From NCBI GenBank assembly GCA_965199595.1, contig OZ241182.1, positions 2,108,001-2,172,000 on the forward strand: a stretch of DNA of 64,000 nt, written 5' to 3'. The notes below the pieces were generated by a model. The model was not told where the DNA came from and did no database searches. It saw only the letters and a program-made list of their open reading frames with translations. Positions 44,934 through 54,058 of this stretch are shown here, piece after piece (within the stretch, counting starts at the first letter, position 1; each line of letters starts with the position of its first letter). The position numbers were made by a program, and so were the translations under genes. This DNA is from JBBROS01 sp965199595 (lineage in GTDB: Bacteria > Pseudomonadota > Alphaproteobacteria > Acetobacterales > Acetobacteraceae).

Positions 44934-45431
44934 TTGCCGGCTTGCGCCGGCTACGAGGAATCCGGCCGCGATTCCCGGAGCGCACGGCTTGAATCGCATC
45001 CATTATCGGGGCCAGCAGCATGCTGTGATGGCGGTTGGCTCCGCTTATGGTCACGCCGAGCGGCAAGCCGCGGTCCGGGAGTTCCGACTCGTTTCAGCCC
45101 CCCTTTTTGGCTGCGACACCGGTGCTGCCCAGTGAGGCAGGCGTCCAACTGACCACTCTGCTCCATGTGCTCCAGCAAGGCTTGGTGCGGGGCAGCCTAC
45201 GCTCCGGCCTGGTGCCGGTCGCGCAACCGCCGCCAGCAATTCACCCAATTCGCATCCCATTTCGACGGGCAGGTATTCTCACGCCAGCCCCGTCCTCAGC
45301 ACGAACACGATGCCGGTCAGCGCCGCCCGGTTCGGCACCGGGGGGCGACCAACTTTGCGACTGCGCCGGGCGGGTGGCTGCAACGGCGCGATGTGCGACT
45401 ATAAGTCACCGGAGAGCAAGGGCTTGGCCAT
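44934..45431 (-). pseudogene. IS5-family transposase remnant
   Basis: On the minus strand MAKPLLSGDL starts at 45431 and is followed by pieces in shifting frames that together spell an IS5-type transposase: SHIAPLQPPARRSRKVGRPP, NRAALTGIVFVLRTGLA, EYLPVEMGC, NCWRRLRDRHQAGA, LPLGVTISGANRHHSMLLAP and MDAIQAVRSGNRGR. At least three in-frame stops and two or more frame changes are present. The C-terminal third is missing; the fragment ends about 5 bp from the stop of the 272-codon gene. It is non-functional. Confidence 0.85.
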
Positions 45432-45517
45432 GCCAGCCAGATAAGAATTAGAATAGACACACGCCAGTTCTGTACCGGGGCTCCTAGTCCGCGTCATCTC
45501 ATCTTGGGAGCAAACAC

Positions 45518-47341
45518 CTAGGCCGGCACCCCAGCCAATTTCAGTCCGGTCGCATAGATTTCGATATCCCGCTGCGTCAGAGGCGCGCGTGCAAGAATGG
45601 TGCCGATAGTAAGATCGGGTGATATAAAGCGTAGCTGGCGCAGACACTCTGCGGCGTCCTCGCGCCGCCGCATCAATCCTAGAATCGCGAGCCGGATTTT
45701 CAGTCCCGACGCATGGCCCGGTTTGCGCTCCATCACACTCGCAGCAAGATGTTCAGCCAGGTCCAACTCGCCCAAAAATAGGTGCGCCGCGGTTGCTGCA
45801 TGCTCAGCAAAAAATACATGTGGGTCGCTTGGCGAAAGCGCGATGGCCATCTGCGCTTCCTTCACTGCAGTGACATGGGCGCCGAGATAGATGTTCGCGA
45901 CGCTGCTCAGAGTCCAGGCAATCGGCAGATTGGGGTTCAGCGCTATGGCGCGTTGGTGAAGTGCCATCGCAGCATCAACGTCATGCAACATGTAAGCCTT
46001 CACGTGCCCCGCAATCGACACGCCCCGGGCATCCAGCGGGTCGAGCGTGATCGCACGCTCGGCGGCGCTGCCGGCCAGCATCCCCTCCCGGGTCGGATCA
46101 TCGCTCCACCCCTGCCCCACCGCCATGATGCTCCAATAGGCCAGCCACGCATGCGGCGCCGCATATTCCGGATCAAGCTCAGTCGCCCGCACCAGCAGAT
46201 CCTTCGCGGCCAGGAAGCGCGCCTTGTCGGGGCGGTAGATGCCTTGGATCGCCGTGAGTACCGTGTGGTGTGCGACCGCGTTCGGCGTCCGCGCTTCTTC
46301 CCCGCGAAACTGGTGACGCTTCAGCAGCTCCGGATCGATCTGAGCCACCGTCTGCGATGCGATCGTATCCTGGAGGGAGAACAGGTCATCCGTCGTCCCT
46401 TCGAACCGTGACGCCCAGATCACCTCGAAGTCCATGCCAACGTCCAGCAAGGTCACAGTCACCCGGATCCGCGGACCGGATGTCTGGATCGTGCCGGAGA
46501 TGACGTAGTCCAGCTTGAAGGAGCGGCAACGCGCCAGGGCATCGTGAACGGGGCCGGCCCCCTCCCAGAACGAACCGGTCGCAATCAACCGAGGCATCCT
46601 GTAGCGGGCCATCGCGGCAGAAATCTCTTCCGCCAGTCCCAGCGACAGCCCGGCATCCAGCGGTGCGCCCAGGCTGCGGAACGGCAGTACGGCAATCCTC
46701 CACCCCTGTGTCTGCAGCATGTCCTCGGTTTGCAGCGGGCGCATCACGTCCGCCGCCTCCGGCAGCATGATGGACGTGTGCGATACGCCAGACCGGTCCC
46801 GCCCGCGCAACGGAGCCAACCCGGCCTCCGCGGCATCCGCCTCGCTCGGCGGCGCAAAGGCGCGCTGGAACACGAGATTCTTCCACAGGCGCTCGAGATA
46901 GGCGTCATAGGCGGGGTCAAGGCCCTGCAGGTTCTGGCACAGCAGCAAAGGCCCGCCAGCGCCATCCTCCGGCGGCTTCCATTTCACGGCGTCCGGATCA
47001 TGAATATCGATCCAGACACAGTCATTCAACGCCAGCCGCCCGCTGCCAGTGAGCAGGACCGACGGCTCACCGCATCCGCTCAGCGCAATCTGCAGTTCCC
47101 GCAAAGCCTGGCGCAACGAATTGGCCGCATGTTCCTTCGGCTTGCCGCTCCAGAGCAGAGAGGCAGCAAAGTCCCGCCTCATCGCCTGCGGCATATGTGC
47201 CGCAATCAACGACAGAAGCGCTCGTGCCTTCTTGCTGACGGGAAGCACCGAGGAGCCGTCTTCTGTCTGCGCCTGAAAATCACCAACAAGGCGCAACCAA
47301 AGGCAGATGCCTGCGCTCCTGTGAGGCCGCTCACCACCCAT
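45518..47341 (-). CDS. SARP-like transcription regulator with TolB-like and TPR domains
   Basis: This 607-residue protein probably has three parts. An N-terminal winged-helix/BTAD-type activator region covers about 1-150 (LRLVGDFQAQ, SKKARALLSLIAA, RRDFAASLLWSGKPKEHAANSLRQALREL in pieces). A TolB-like/adenylate-cyclase-associated middle domain covers about 210-340 (IAVLPFRSLG, FKLDYVISGTIQ). TPR repeats cover about 370-600. No membrane helix is seen. I chose the ATG at 47341; a TTG at 47359 is possible. It faces the peptide genes from the opposite strand and is their likeliest local regulator. Confidence 0.82.
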   Translation of the reverse strand: MGGERPHRSAGICLWLRLVGDFQAQTEDGSSVLPVSKKARALLSLIAAHMPQAMRRDFAASLLWSGKPKEHAANSLRQALRELQIALSGCGEPSVLLTGSGRLALNDCVWIDIHDPDAVKWKPPEDGAGGPLLLCQNLQGLDPAYDAYLERLWKNLVFQRAFAPPSEADAAEAGLAPLRGRDRSGVSHTSIMLPEAADVMRPLQTEDMLQTQGWRIAVLPFRSLGAPLDAGLSLGLAEEISAAMARYRMPRLIATGSFWEGAGPVHDALARCRSFKLDYVISGTIQTSGPRIRVTVTLLDVGMDFEVIWASRFEGTTDDLFSLQDTIASQTVAQIDPELLKRHQFRGEEARTPNAVAHHTVLTAIQGIYRPDKARFLAAKDLLVRATELDPEYAAPHAWLAYWSIMAVGQGWSDDPTREGMLAGSAAERAITLDPLDARGVSIAGHVKAYMLHDVDAAMALHQRAIALNPNLPIAWTLSSVANIYLGAHVTAVKEAQMAIALSPSDPHVFFAEHAATAAHLFLGELDLAEHLAASVMERKPGHASGLKIRLAILGLMRRREDAAECLRQLRFISPDLTIGTILARAPLTQRDIEIYATGLKLAGVPA

Positions 47342-47521
47342 GTGGGTTCCAGTGTCCAACCGCTCACCCCAATAAGCTTGCCTGCCGCAGCCACGTTGCT
47401 GCGGGACTCTCCCGATCGGTCAGAGCCTGGCTTTCCGAGCGAGGATATGCTGAACCGGGACAGTTATCAACGACTGTCCCACAAGGCCCGCCCTCGCTCC
47501 GCCGCATTTCCACCGAATGCA

Positions 47522-47543
47522 ATTAACATTTGCGATAGTTAAT
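47522..47543. promoter_or_regulatory. Inverted repeat ATTAAC-N10-GTTAAT
   Basis: This perfect 6-bp inverted repeat lies in the AT-rich 533-bp gap between the SARP-like gene and the MFS gene, about 180 bp upstream of the regulator start. It is a possible operator. The rest of this gap (47342-47874) has no convincing gene. Confidence 0.4.
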
Positions 47544-47681
47544 AATCTTACAATACGCCTGGCTCAAATGCTGGATTTATCTCAATTTCCGGCTCACGCC
47601 CTAGCTGGAACGGAGTGGTCGGCGACGTTGCACCACTTCGTGTCTGACAGCGAACAGGCGGCCGACCGGTAAATGCAAATG

Positions 47682-47700
47682 TTTCACTGGAAATGTGAAA
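47682..47700. promoter_or_regulatory. Inverted repeat TTTCAC-N7-GTGAAA
   Basis: This perfect 6-bp inverted repeat with a 7-bp spacer lies 174 bp before the efflux gene. Further right, CGGTTTTCTGC is directly repeated at 47749-47759 and 47764-47774. Both could be regulatory sites of the MFS gene; no regulator is assigned. Confidence 0.4.
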
Positions 47701-47874
47701 TGACTGCATCCGGAGATCTCCGTCCTACGTTACAATTAATTCATTGACCGGTTTTCTGCTGCGCGGTTTTCTGCCTCACCGCTTGCACGGGGCACCCCAC
47801 TGGTTGACTCATCACCGACACCGACCCTCGAGCTCGCTCCGCCCGCGGCTCGATTCGCATGCTTCGGGCTGAAC

Positions 47875-49068
47875 ATGCGGTCAATCCGTCCCGAAAGCTT
47901 CCTCTTCTCGCTCGTACTCGGGCTGCTGGGAGCTTTGCCGCCACTCTCGATCGATATCAGCGCGCCGACCCTGTTGGTGATGCAGGCCCAGATGAACGCA
48001 CCATCCTCGCTTGTGGTGCTGACCATCACCCTGTTCATGGCCGGGTTCGCGGTCGGGCAGTTCACCGCCGGCCCGGCGTCTGACCGCCATGGCCGCCGCC
48101 CCGTGCTGCTGATCGGGTTGTTGAGTTACACCACGGCCGCCATAGGCTGTTCACTGGCCAGTACCATCGAGGAACTCGTGGCGTGGCGCCTGGTGCAGGG
48201 CATCGGGGCCGGCGCCTGTGCCGTGCTGACCTTCGCCATCATCCGGGACGTGTTCGAGGGCGACAAGGCGCGAGCCAAACGGTCCTACATCACGGTGATC
48301 TTCGGCGTCGCGCCGATGCTGGCCCCCATTCTTGGGGCCTGGATCATGGACCATTCCGGTTGGCGGGCCGTCTATCTCGTCCTCTCCATCGGCGCCACCG
48401 TGCTGCTGATCGCCGTCACGCTCGGGGTGTCCGAGAGCCGGGTCGCAACGGCATCGGCGCCCCAGGCGATCCTACGCTCCTACGCGCTTGTTCTCGCGAA
48501 TCGCCGCTTCCTCGGCCTGGTGGTGGTCAACGCCCTCAGCTACGGCTCGATCTTCTCCTACATCGCCGGTTCGCCCACGGTGCTCATGGGCAGCCTGCAT
48601 CTAACGCCCACGCAGTATGGCGAGGTGTTTGCCTGCACGGCCTTCATGCTGACAGGCGGATCCTGGGTCAGTGGCCCGTGTGCACAGCGGGGCATCGGTG
48701 CGGTGCGGCTTCTGTGGTTCGCCCTTGGGTTTGGCGCACTGAGTGGTGTCGTCCTTGGTGGCCTGGCGTTGTTCGGGCTGTTGAGCTTGCCGGCGATGCT
48801 CGTCGCGCTGATGGGGCACCTGTTCTGCCGCGGGCTCACGGCGCCGAACGTGCAGCACATCGCGCTGGAACCGATGCGCGAGCAGGCGGGCACTGCCGCC
48901 GCGGCTGTGGGCGTGGTGCAGATCAGCGCCGGGGCCCTGGCCAGCGCGGTGGTCGCCTTGCTGCTTCCGGTGGTGGGGCCCTTGGGCATGACGGGCGTCA
49001 TGGCCGTGCTGTCGACGGCTGCGCTGGCGCTGTGGATCGTCGTGCAACGGCCCGCGGTGCCTGCCTGA
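47875..49068 (+). CDS. Bcr/CflA family MFS multidrug efflux transporter
   Basis: This 397-residue, 12-helix transporter has the Bcr/CflA pattern: DISAPTLLVMQAQM in the first loop, GQFTAGPASDRHGRRPVLL (MFS motif A) between helices 2 and 3, and ARLVQGIGAGA-type WRLVQGIGAGACAV in helix 4. It likely exports drugs or small metabolites in exchange for protons. It lies beside the SARP-like gene and might export a product of the accessory region. Confidence 0.9.
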   Translation: MRSIRPESFLFSLVLGLLGALPPLSIDISAPTLLVMQAQMNAPSSLVVLTITLFMAGFAVGQFTAGPASDRHGRRPVLLIGLLSYTTAAIGCSLASTIEELVAWRLVQGIGAGACAVLTFAIIRDVFEGDKARAKRSYITVIFGVAPMLAPILGAWIMDHSGWRAVYLVLSIGATVLLIAVTLGVSESRVATASAPQAILRSYALVLANRRFLGLVVVNALSYGSIFSYIAGSPTVLMGSLHLTPTQYGEVFACTAFMLTGGSWVSGPCAQRGIGAVRLLWFALGFGALSGVVLGGLALFGLLSLPAMLVALMGHLFCRGLTAPNVQHIALEPMREQAGTAAAAVGVVQISAGALASAVVALLLPVVGPLGMTGVMAVLSTAALALWIVVQRPAVPA

Positions 49069-49128
49069 CAAGAGTTCCCATTTCGCCGCACTCCCCGTAA
49101 CGTCAGGGAAAACGGGACAGGGAACGCC

Positions 49129-49914
49129 ATGCAGCTCGCCGCCACGACACCGCTACCGCTCGACCTCACCGGGCTGCGCGTCGCCATCACCGCCGGCGCG
49201 GGCGGGATCGGGCGGGTGATGGCCGATGGGTTCGCGTTCTGCGGCGCCGCCGTGTTTGTCAGCGACATCGATGACGCGGCACTCGCGTCCTGCGGGCATC
49301 CAGGCATCCGGGCCGATGCCACCAGGCTCGCCGACCTCGAGCGCTTCATGGACGAAGCGCATCGCTCATTGGGCGGGCTCGACGTTGTGGTGAACAACGC
49401 CGGCATTGCGGGTCCCACCAAGCCTGTCGAGGAAGTCACGCCCGAGGAGCTGGACGCGGTGCTGCAAGCCGATCTTGCCAGCATGTTCCATTGTGCCCGG
49501 CGCGCAGTACCGATGCTGCGGCAATCCGGCGGCGGCAGCATCGTCAATCTCAGCTCCGCCGCGGGCAAGTTCGGCTTTCCCCTGCGCAGCCCCTACAGCG
49601 CGGCGAAATGGGGCGTCGTCGGCTTCACCCGCACCTTGGCGATGGAGCTGGGCCCGGACCGCATCAGGGTCAACGCCATCCTTCCCGGCCTGGTGGACGG
49701 CCCCCGCATCCGCAGCGTGCTCCGCAACAAGGCGCAGGCCCGCAATGTCAGTGACAACGAGGAGACCGAGGCGGCGCTGCAACGCGTCAGCCTCCGCAGC
49801 TTCGTCAGCCAGCACGATATCGCCAACATGGCGATCTATCTGTGCAGCCCGTTCGGGGCCACCATCAGCGGCCAGGCGATTAGCGTCGACGGCGGCATGG
49901 AAGGGCTATCGTAA
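49129..49914 (+). CDS. SDR family oxidoreductase
   Basis: This 261-residue Rossmann enzyme has the cofactor motif TAGAGGIG (with A-G in place of the common G-A-S), NNAGIAGP, the catalytic Ser in NLSSAAGKFG and Tyr-Lys in YSAAKWG, and a C-terminal SVDGGM. It acts on an alcohol or ketone that cannot be named. It ends with a 9-bp overlap with the convergent epimerase. GGGACAGGGA precedes the ATG. Confidence 0.88.
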   Translation: MQLAATTPLPLDLTGLRVAITAGAGGIGRVMADGFAFCGAAVFVSDIDDAALASCGHPGIRADATRLADLERFMDEAHRSLGGLDVVVNNAGIAGPTKPVEEVTPEELDAVLQADLASMFHCARRAVPMLRQSGGGSIVNLSSAAGKFGFPLRSPYSAAKWGVVGFTRTLAMELGPDRIRVNAILPGLVDGPRIRSVLRNKAQARNVSDNEETEAALQRVSLRSFVSQHDIANMAIYLCSPFGATISGQAISVDGGMEGLS

Positions 49915-50874
49915 ACCGCGATACCCCTTGAACCACTCGACGAAGCGCGGCACCCCGCTGGCCAGCGGGGTGCTCGGCGCGTAGCCGACCCAGGCGCCGA
50001 TGGCGGACAGGTCTGCACAGGTTTCCGCCACATCGGCCACCGGGCGTGGCGCCGATTCGATGATGGCTGATCTTCCAAGGCCCTGCTCCAGCAAGCGCAC
50101 CAGATCGGACACGTACTCGCCGCGGTTGTTGCCGATGTTGAACACGAGCGGCTGGTCGCCCGGCGGCTTGTGCAGGCACGCCAGCACCCCGGCGACGATG
50201 TCATCGATGTAGGTGAAGTCCCGCTTCAGCCGCCCGCCTTCATACAGGGTGATGGCCCGGCCCGCGACGATGGCCTCGGCGAAGCTGAAATACGCCATGT
50301 CCGGCCGGCCCCAGGGGCCATAGACCGTAAAGAAGCGCAGCCCGGTCAGCTTCATGCCGTACAGATGCCAATAGGCATGGGCGATCAACTCGTCCGCCCG
50401 CTTGGTGGCGGCGTAGAGCGATACCGGCGTGTCCACCCGGTCCGTCTCGGCGAATGGCAGCTTGGTATTGCCGCCATACACCGAGGAGGAGCTGGCATAG
50501 ACCAGGTGCTGCAGCCGCGGCAGCCGCCTGGCCGCCTCCAGCACCGTCACATGGCCCATCACGTTGGACGACACGTAGGCGTAGGGATCGATCATCGAAT
50601 GCCGCACTCCCGCCTGCGCCGCCAGGTGCACCACGTGGGTGGCATCGGCCAGCCCGTCGAACAGCGCGAACATCGCCGCCTTGTCGGCGAGATCGACGGT
50701 GTGGAAGATGAACCCGCTCTCCCGCAGCAGGATCGCCAGCCGGGCCTGCTTGAGCGCCGGGTCGTAATAGGCGTTGAGGTTGTCGAGCCCTACCACCTGC
50801 TCGCCCCGGGCCAGCAGCGCCTGCGCCACGTGGAACCCCACGAATCCGGCGGCCCCGGTGACGATCACCGTCAT
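49906..50874 (-). CDS. NAD-dependent epimerase, UDP-glucuronate 4-epimerase type
   Basis: This extended SDR of 322 residues has the Rossmann motif GAAGFVGFHVA, DNLNAYYDPALKQARL (typical of UDP-GlcA/UDP-Gal epimerases), HLAAQAGVRHSM, the catalytic Tyr-Lys in YAATK, and FFTVYGPWGRPDMA. It would make UDP-galacturonate or a related sugar nucleotide for surface polysaccharide. Its ATG overlaps the stop of the upstream SDR gene by 4 nt. Confidence 0.9.
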   Translation of the reverse strand: MTVIVTGAAGFVGFHVAQALLARGEQVVGLDNLNAYYDPALKQARLAILLRESGFIFHTVDLADKAAMFALFDGLADATHVVHLAAQAGVRHSMIDPYAYVSSNVMGHVTVLEAARRLPRLQHLVYASSSSVYGGNTKLPFAETDRVDTPVSLYAATKRADELIAHAYWHLYGMKLTGLRFFTVYGPWGRPDMAYFSFAEAIVAGRAITLYEGGRLKRDFTYIDDIVAGVLACLHKPPGDQPLVFNIGNNRGEYVSDLVRLLEQGLGRSAIIESAPRPVADVAETCADLSAIGAWVGYAPSTPLASGVPRFVEWFKGYRGLR

Positions 50875-51644
50875 GTCGCGACCCAGCCTCCATCCATGGA
50901 GAGCGACGCCCCCGTCATGGTGCGGGCCGCGTCGGAACACAGGAACACGGCAAGCCCGCCCAGCCCCTCCGGCGTGGTGAACTGCAGCATCGGCTGCTTC
51001 TCGCCCACCAGGATGTCGGCCACCTTGGCCGGCTCGGCCCCGGTGGCGGCGGCCCGTGCATCGATCTGCGCCTGCACCAGCGGGGTCAGCACCCAGCCCG
51101 GGCAGATGGCGTTCACCGTGATCCGGGTGTTGGCCAGTTCGATGGCGCCCACCTTGGTCAGGCCGACCAGCCCGTGCTTGGCGGCCACATAGGCGGATTT
51201 GGCGGCGCTGCCGACCAGGCCGTGCGCCGAGGCGATGTTGATGATCCGCCCCCAGCCCTTCGCCGTCATGCCGGGGATCGCCGCCTGCATCGCATAGAAT
51301 GGGGCGGAAAGGTTGAGGCCGATCACCTGCTCCCATTTTGCCGCCGGAAACTCCGCGATGGAGGCGGTGTGCTGTATGCCTGCATTGTTCACCAGGATGT
51401 CCAGGCTGCCAAGCGCCGCCTGCGTCCGCGCCACCAGCGCCGCGACCGCTGCGGGCTGCGACAAATCTGCGGGATTATGCAGCACGCGGATGCCGAGGGC
51501 TGCGAGTTCGGCCAGGATGGGCGCCGGATCCCCGAAGCCGTTGAGCATCAGGTCGGCACCTTCGGCGGCCAACGCGCGGGCGATGCCGAGGCCGATGCCG
51601 CTGGTGGACCCGGTGACGAGGGCGACTCGACCCTTGAGGCTCAT
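50871..51644 (-). CDS. 3-hydroxybutyrate dehydrogenase-like SDR
   Basis: This 257-residue classical SDR has TGSTSGIG, NNAGIQH, SAHGLVGSAAKSAYVAAKHG (Tyr-Lys) and NAICPGWVLTPLV. This set, especially HGLVGS...KSAYVAAKHG and PGWVLTPLV, is characteristic of D-3-hydroxybutyrate dehydrogenases. It would interconvert 3-hydroxybutyrate and acetoacetate in PHB or ketone-body metabolism. GGAG precedes the ATG. Confidence 0.85.
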   Translation of the reverse strand: MSLKGRVALVTGSTSGIGLGIARALAAEGADLMLNGFGDPAPILAELAALGIRVLHNPADLSQPAAVAALVARTQAALGSLDILVNNAGIQHTASIAEFPAAKWEQVIGLNLSAPFYAMQAAIPGMTAKGWGRIINIASAHGLVGSAAKSAYVAAKHGLVGLTKVGAIELANTRITVNAICPGWVLTPLVQAQIDARAAATGAEPAKVADILVGEKQPMLQFTTPEGLGGLAVFLCSDAARTMTGASLSMDGGWVAT

Positions 51645-51782
51645 TGGAAACTCCGTGTTAAGGATGGTGGCCGAGGATACGGGATAACCAGCGCCAGTGT
51701 CAGACAGGAGCGTCACGGAGGGAAGCACCTCGGTCGCCACAAGCCGGCTTCCAGTGGAACTGAACGCACGAGGACCGCACGA

Positions 51783-53405
51783 ATGAAGACGCCCGACGCC
51801 CTGCTGCCGCTGCGGCACGGTGTGTTCCGGATGCTCTGGACCGCCAACGTCGTCACCGCGCTGGGCACCTGGATGCAGAACACCGGGGCCGGCTGGCTGA
51901 TGACGACCCTGTCGCCGGACCCGGTGAGCGTCAGCCTGGTGCAGGCCGCGACCATCCTGCCCACCTTCCTGCTGGCGCTCCCGGCCGGCGCCCTGGCCGA
52001 TATCGTGGACCGCCGCCGCTACCTGATCGCGACGCAGCTCTGGACCATGGCGGCGGCCGTGCTGCTGACCGGACTGACCTACGCCGGCGCCATCGAGGCG
52101 ACCGGGCTGATCGCGCTCACCTTCGCCATCGGCGTCGGCTCGGCCATGTACCAGCCCGCCTGGGGCGCCACGGTGCCCGAGGTGGTGCCGCGGCCGGACC
52201 TGGTGCACGCCATCGCGCTGAACGGCATCGGCTTCAACCTCGCCCGGGCCATAGGCCCGGCGATCGGCGGCATCCTCGTCCTGTTCGGCGGTCCGGCCCT
52301 CGCCTTCCTGCTCTACGCCGTGTCGTTCATCGTCGGCATCGCTGCCCTGGTGCGCTGGCGCCGGCAGATCAGCCGCAGCACGCTGCCCCGGGAACGCTTC
52401 GTGCCGGCCATGCGGGCCGGCATGCAGTTCGTCCGTCACACCCCGGCGATGCGCGCGGCGATGGTGCGGGCGGTGGCCTACTTCCTGCCGTCCTCCGCAA
52501 TCTGGGCGCTGCTGCCCCTGGTGGTGCGCGAACAGCTGGGGCTGGGCGCCGGCAGCTTCGGGCTGCTGCTGGGAATGATGGGCGTGGGCGGCGTCACGGC
52601 CGGGATGCTGCTGCCGCGGGTGCGCGGCCTGGGCGGGCGCAGCCAGACCGTGCTCGGCGCCAGCCTGTTCTCCTGCGCCGGCATGGGCCTGGTGGCCGCG
52701 ACCCATCATTGGGCTCCGGCTGCCATCGGCATGGTGTTGTTCGGCGTCGGCTGGGTGGCCGCCTCCAGCATGGCGCAGGCGGCGGCACAGCTTGCGGCGC
52801 CGGCCTGGGTGCGCGCCCGGGCCCTGGCGATCTATCAACTGGCGTTCAACGGTGCATTGGCGGTCGGTTCGCTGCTCTGGGGCTGGCTCGGCTCTCGCCT
52901 GGGATTGCAGCAGTCGCTGGCGCTGGCCGCCGTGCTCTGTGCCGTGTTCGCCGTGCTGGTGCGCCGGTACAGCCTCGATCAGACCAGCACCGCGCTTGCC
53001 ACCGCTCCGGCGCCGCCGATCCCGGAGGCGCCTGCCCAGGAGTTCCTCAAGGCCCTCCCGCACCTGCGGGGCCGTATTCTCGAGACCATGCGCTATCGTG
53101 TGGCGCACGCCGACCGCATCCATTTCCTGCTGGCGATGGAAGGCGTGCAGCATGTGCGCGGCCGGGCCGGAGCCATGGAGTGGCGGCTGTATGAGGATCT
53201 CGCCCATCCCGAGGGCTGGCTCGAGGTCTGGGCCATGCAGAACTGGACCGACCACCTGCGCGAGGCGGTCCGCCTCTCGGACCACGACCGCCAGATCCTG
53301 GCGGCGGTGTGCCCGTTTCACGATTCCGATGCACCCCTGCCATGCCGCTTTATCAGCGTCGAACCCGGCGAAGCCCACGGAACGCGACGTGAAATGCCGC
53401 GTTGA
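51783..53405 (+). CDS. MFS transporter (MFS_3/enterobactin-exporter-like) with C-terminal domain
   Basis: This 540-residue protein has about 11-12 membrane helices (1-410), beginning FRMLWTANVVTALGTWMQNTGAGWL and including WGATVPEVVPRPDLVHAIALNG in pieces. A cytosolic C-terminal domain of about 110 residues follows (ILETMRYRVAHADRIHF, EGWLEVWAMQNWTDHLREAVR). This architecture is common in a group of MFS exporters of unknown substrate. GAGG lies before the ATG. Confidence 0.88.
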   Translation: MKTPDALLPLRHGVFRMLWTANVVTALGTWMQNTGAGWLMTTLSPDPVSVSLVQAATILPTFLLALPAGALADIVDRRRYLIATQLWTMAAAVLLTGLTYAGAIEATGLIALTFAIGVGSAMYQPAWGATVPEVVPRPDLVHAIALNGIGFNLARAIGPAIGGILVLFGGPALAFLLYAVSFIVGIAALVRWRRQISRSTLPRERFVPAMRAGMQFVRHTPAMRAAMVRAVAYFLPSSAIWALLPLVVREQLGLGAGSFGLLLGMMGVGGVTAGMLLPRVRGLGGRSQTVLGASLFSCAGMGLVAATHHWAPAAIGMVLFGVGWVAASSMAQAAAQLAAPAWVRARALAIYQLAFNGALAVGSLLWGWLGSRLGLQQSLALAAVLCAVFAVLVRRYSLDQTSTALATAPAPPIPEAPAQEFLKALPHLRGRILETMRYRVAHADRIHFLLAMEGVQHVRGRAGAMEWRLYEDLAHPEGWLEVWAMQNWTDHLREAVRLSDHDRQILAAVCPFHDSDAPLPCRFISVEPGEAHGTRREMPR

Positions 53406-53430
53406 TGCTCGAACCTTCAAGGAGACCACG

Positions 53431-53976
53431 ATGGCTGATAGCCCAGACAAGCTGAAGGACCAGACGGTCGGCGCGCGTCTGCACAAGACCAACAACGACC
53501 TCAAGAACAATGCCAAGGCCGTCTCCATGGAGATCCTGCAGGCCCGCCTGGCCGATAGCATCGACCTTGGCCTTGTCACCAAGCAGGCCCACTGGAATCT
53601 GAAGGGCCCGCAGTTCATCGGCGTCCACCTGATGCTCGATAAGTTTCGTGCGGAGCAGGATGAGTGGTCCGACATGATGGCCGAGCGGATCACCCAGTTG
53701 GGCGGCACCGCACGCGGCACGACGCAGGAAGTGACCAAGGACACGTCCCTGCCGCCATATCCCACCGACATCTACGCCATCGCCGACCATCTCCACGCCC
53801 TGATCGTGCGATACGCAAAGTGCGCCAACGCTGTCCGTCAGAATATCGAAGACACCGACGACGCGGGTGATGCCGATACCGCCGATCTGCTGACCGAGGT
53901 CTCCCGAGGTCTTGATAAGCAGCTGTGGTTCCTTGAAGCCCACACCCAGGAACCAAGCGGCACGTTCCGCACCTAG
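53431..53976 (+). CDS. dps: DNA-binding ferritin-like protein Dps
   Basis: This 181-residue ferritin-like protein forms dodecamers that store iron and protect DNA under oxidative stress. The ferroxidase ligands are visible in KQAHWNLKGPQF and DKFRAEQDEWSDMMAERI. The N-terminus is Lys-rich (KLKDQTVGARLHKTNNDLK), consistent with DNA binding. AAGGAG is well placed, 25 nt after the MFS gene. Confidence 0.95.
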   Translation: MADSPDKLKDQTVGARLHKTNNDLKNNAKAVSMEILQARLADSIDLGLVTKQAHWNLKGPQFIGVHLMLDKFRAEQDEWSDMMAERITQLGGTARGTTQEVTKDTSLPPYPTDIYAIADHLHALIVRYAKCANAVRQNIEDTDDAGDADTADLLTEVSRGLDKQLWFLEAHTQEPSGTFRT

Positions 53977-54058
53977 GGCTGCCGCCAGATGCTCGGACTG
54001 TAGTGCTTGCCCATCCCTTCCCCCGCGACTAGCGTGGGACGTGGATGGGGAACACACC

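Noticed and set aside
50871..53771. 966-codon frame that includes the 3-hydroxybutyrate dehydrogenase
   Set aside because: Only the last 257 codons match a protein family. The upstream part is antisense to the MFS and dps genes. The true start is the ATG at 51644 with GGAG.
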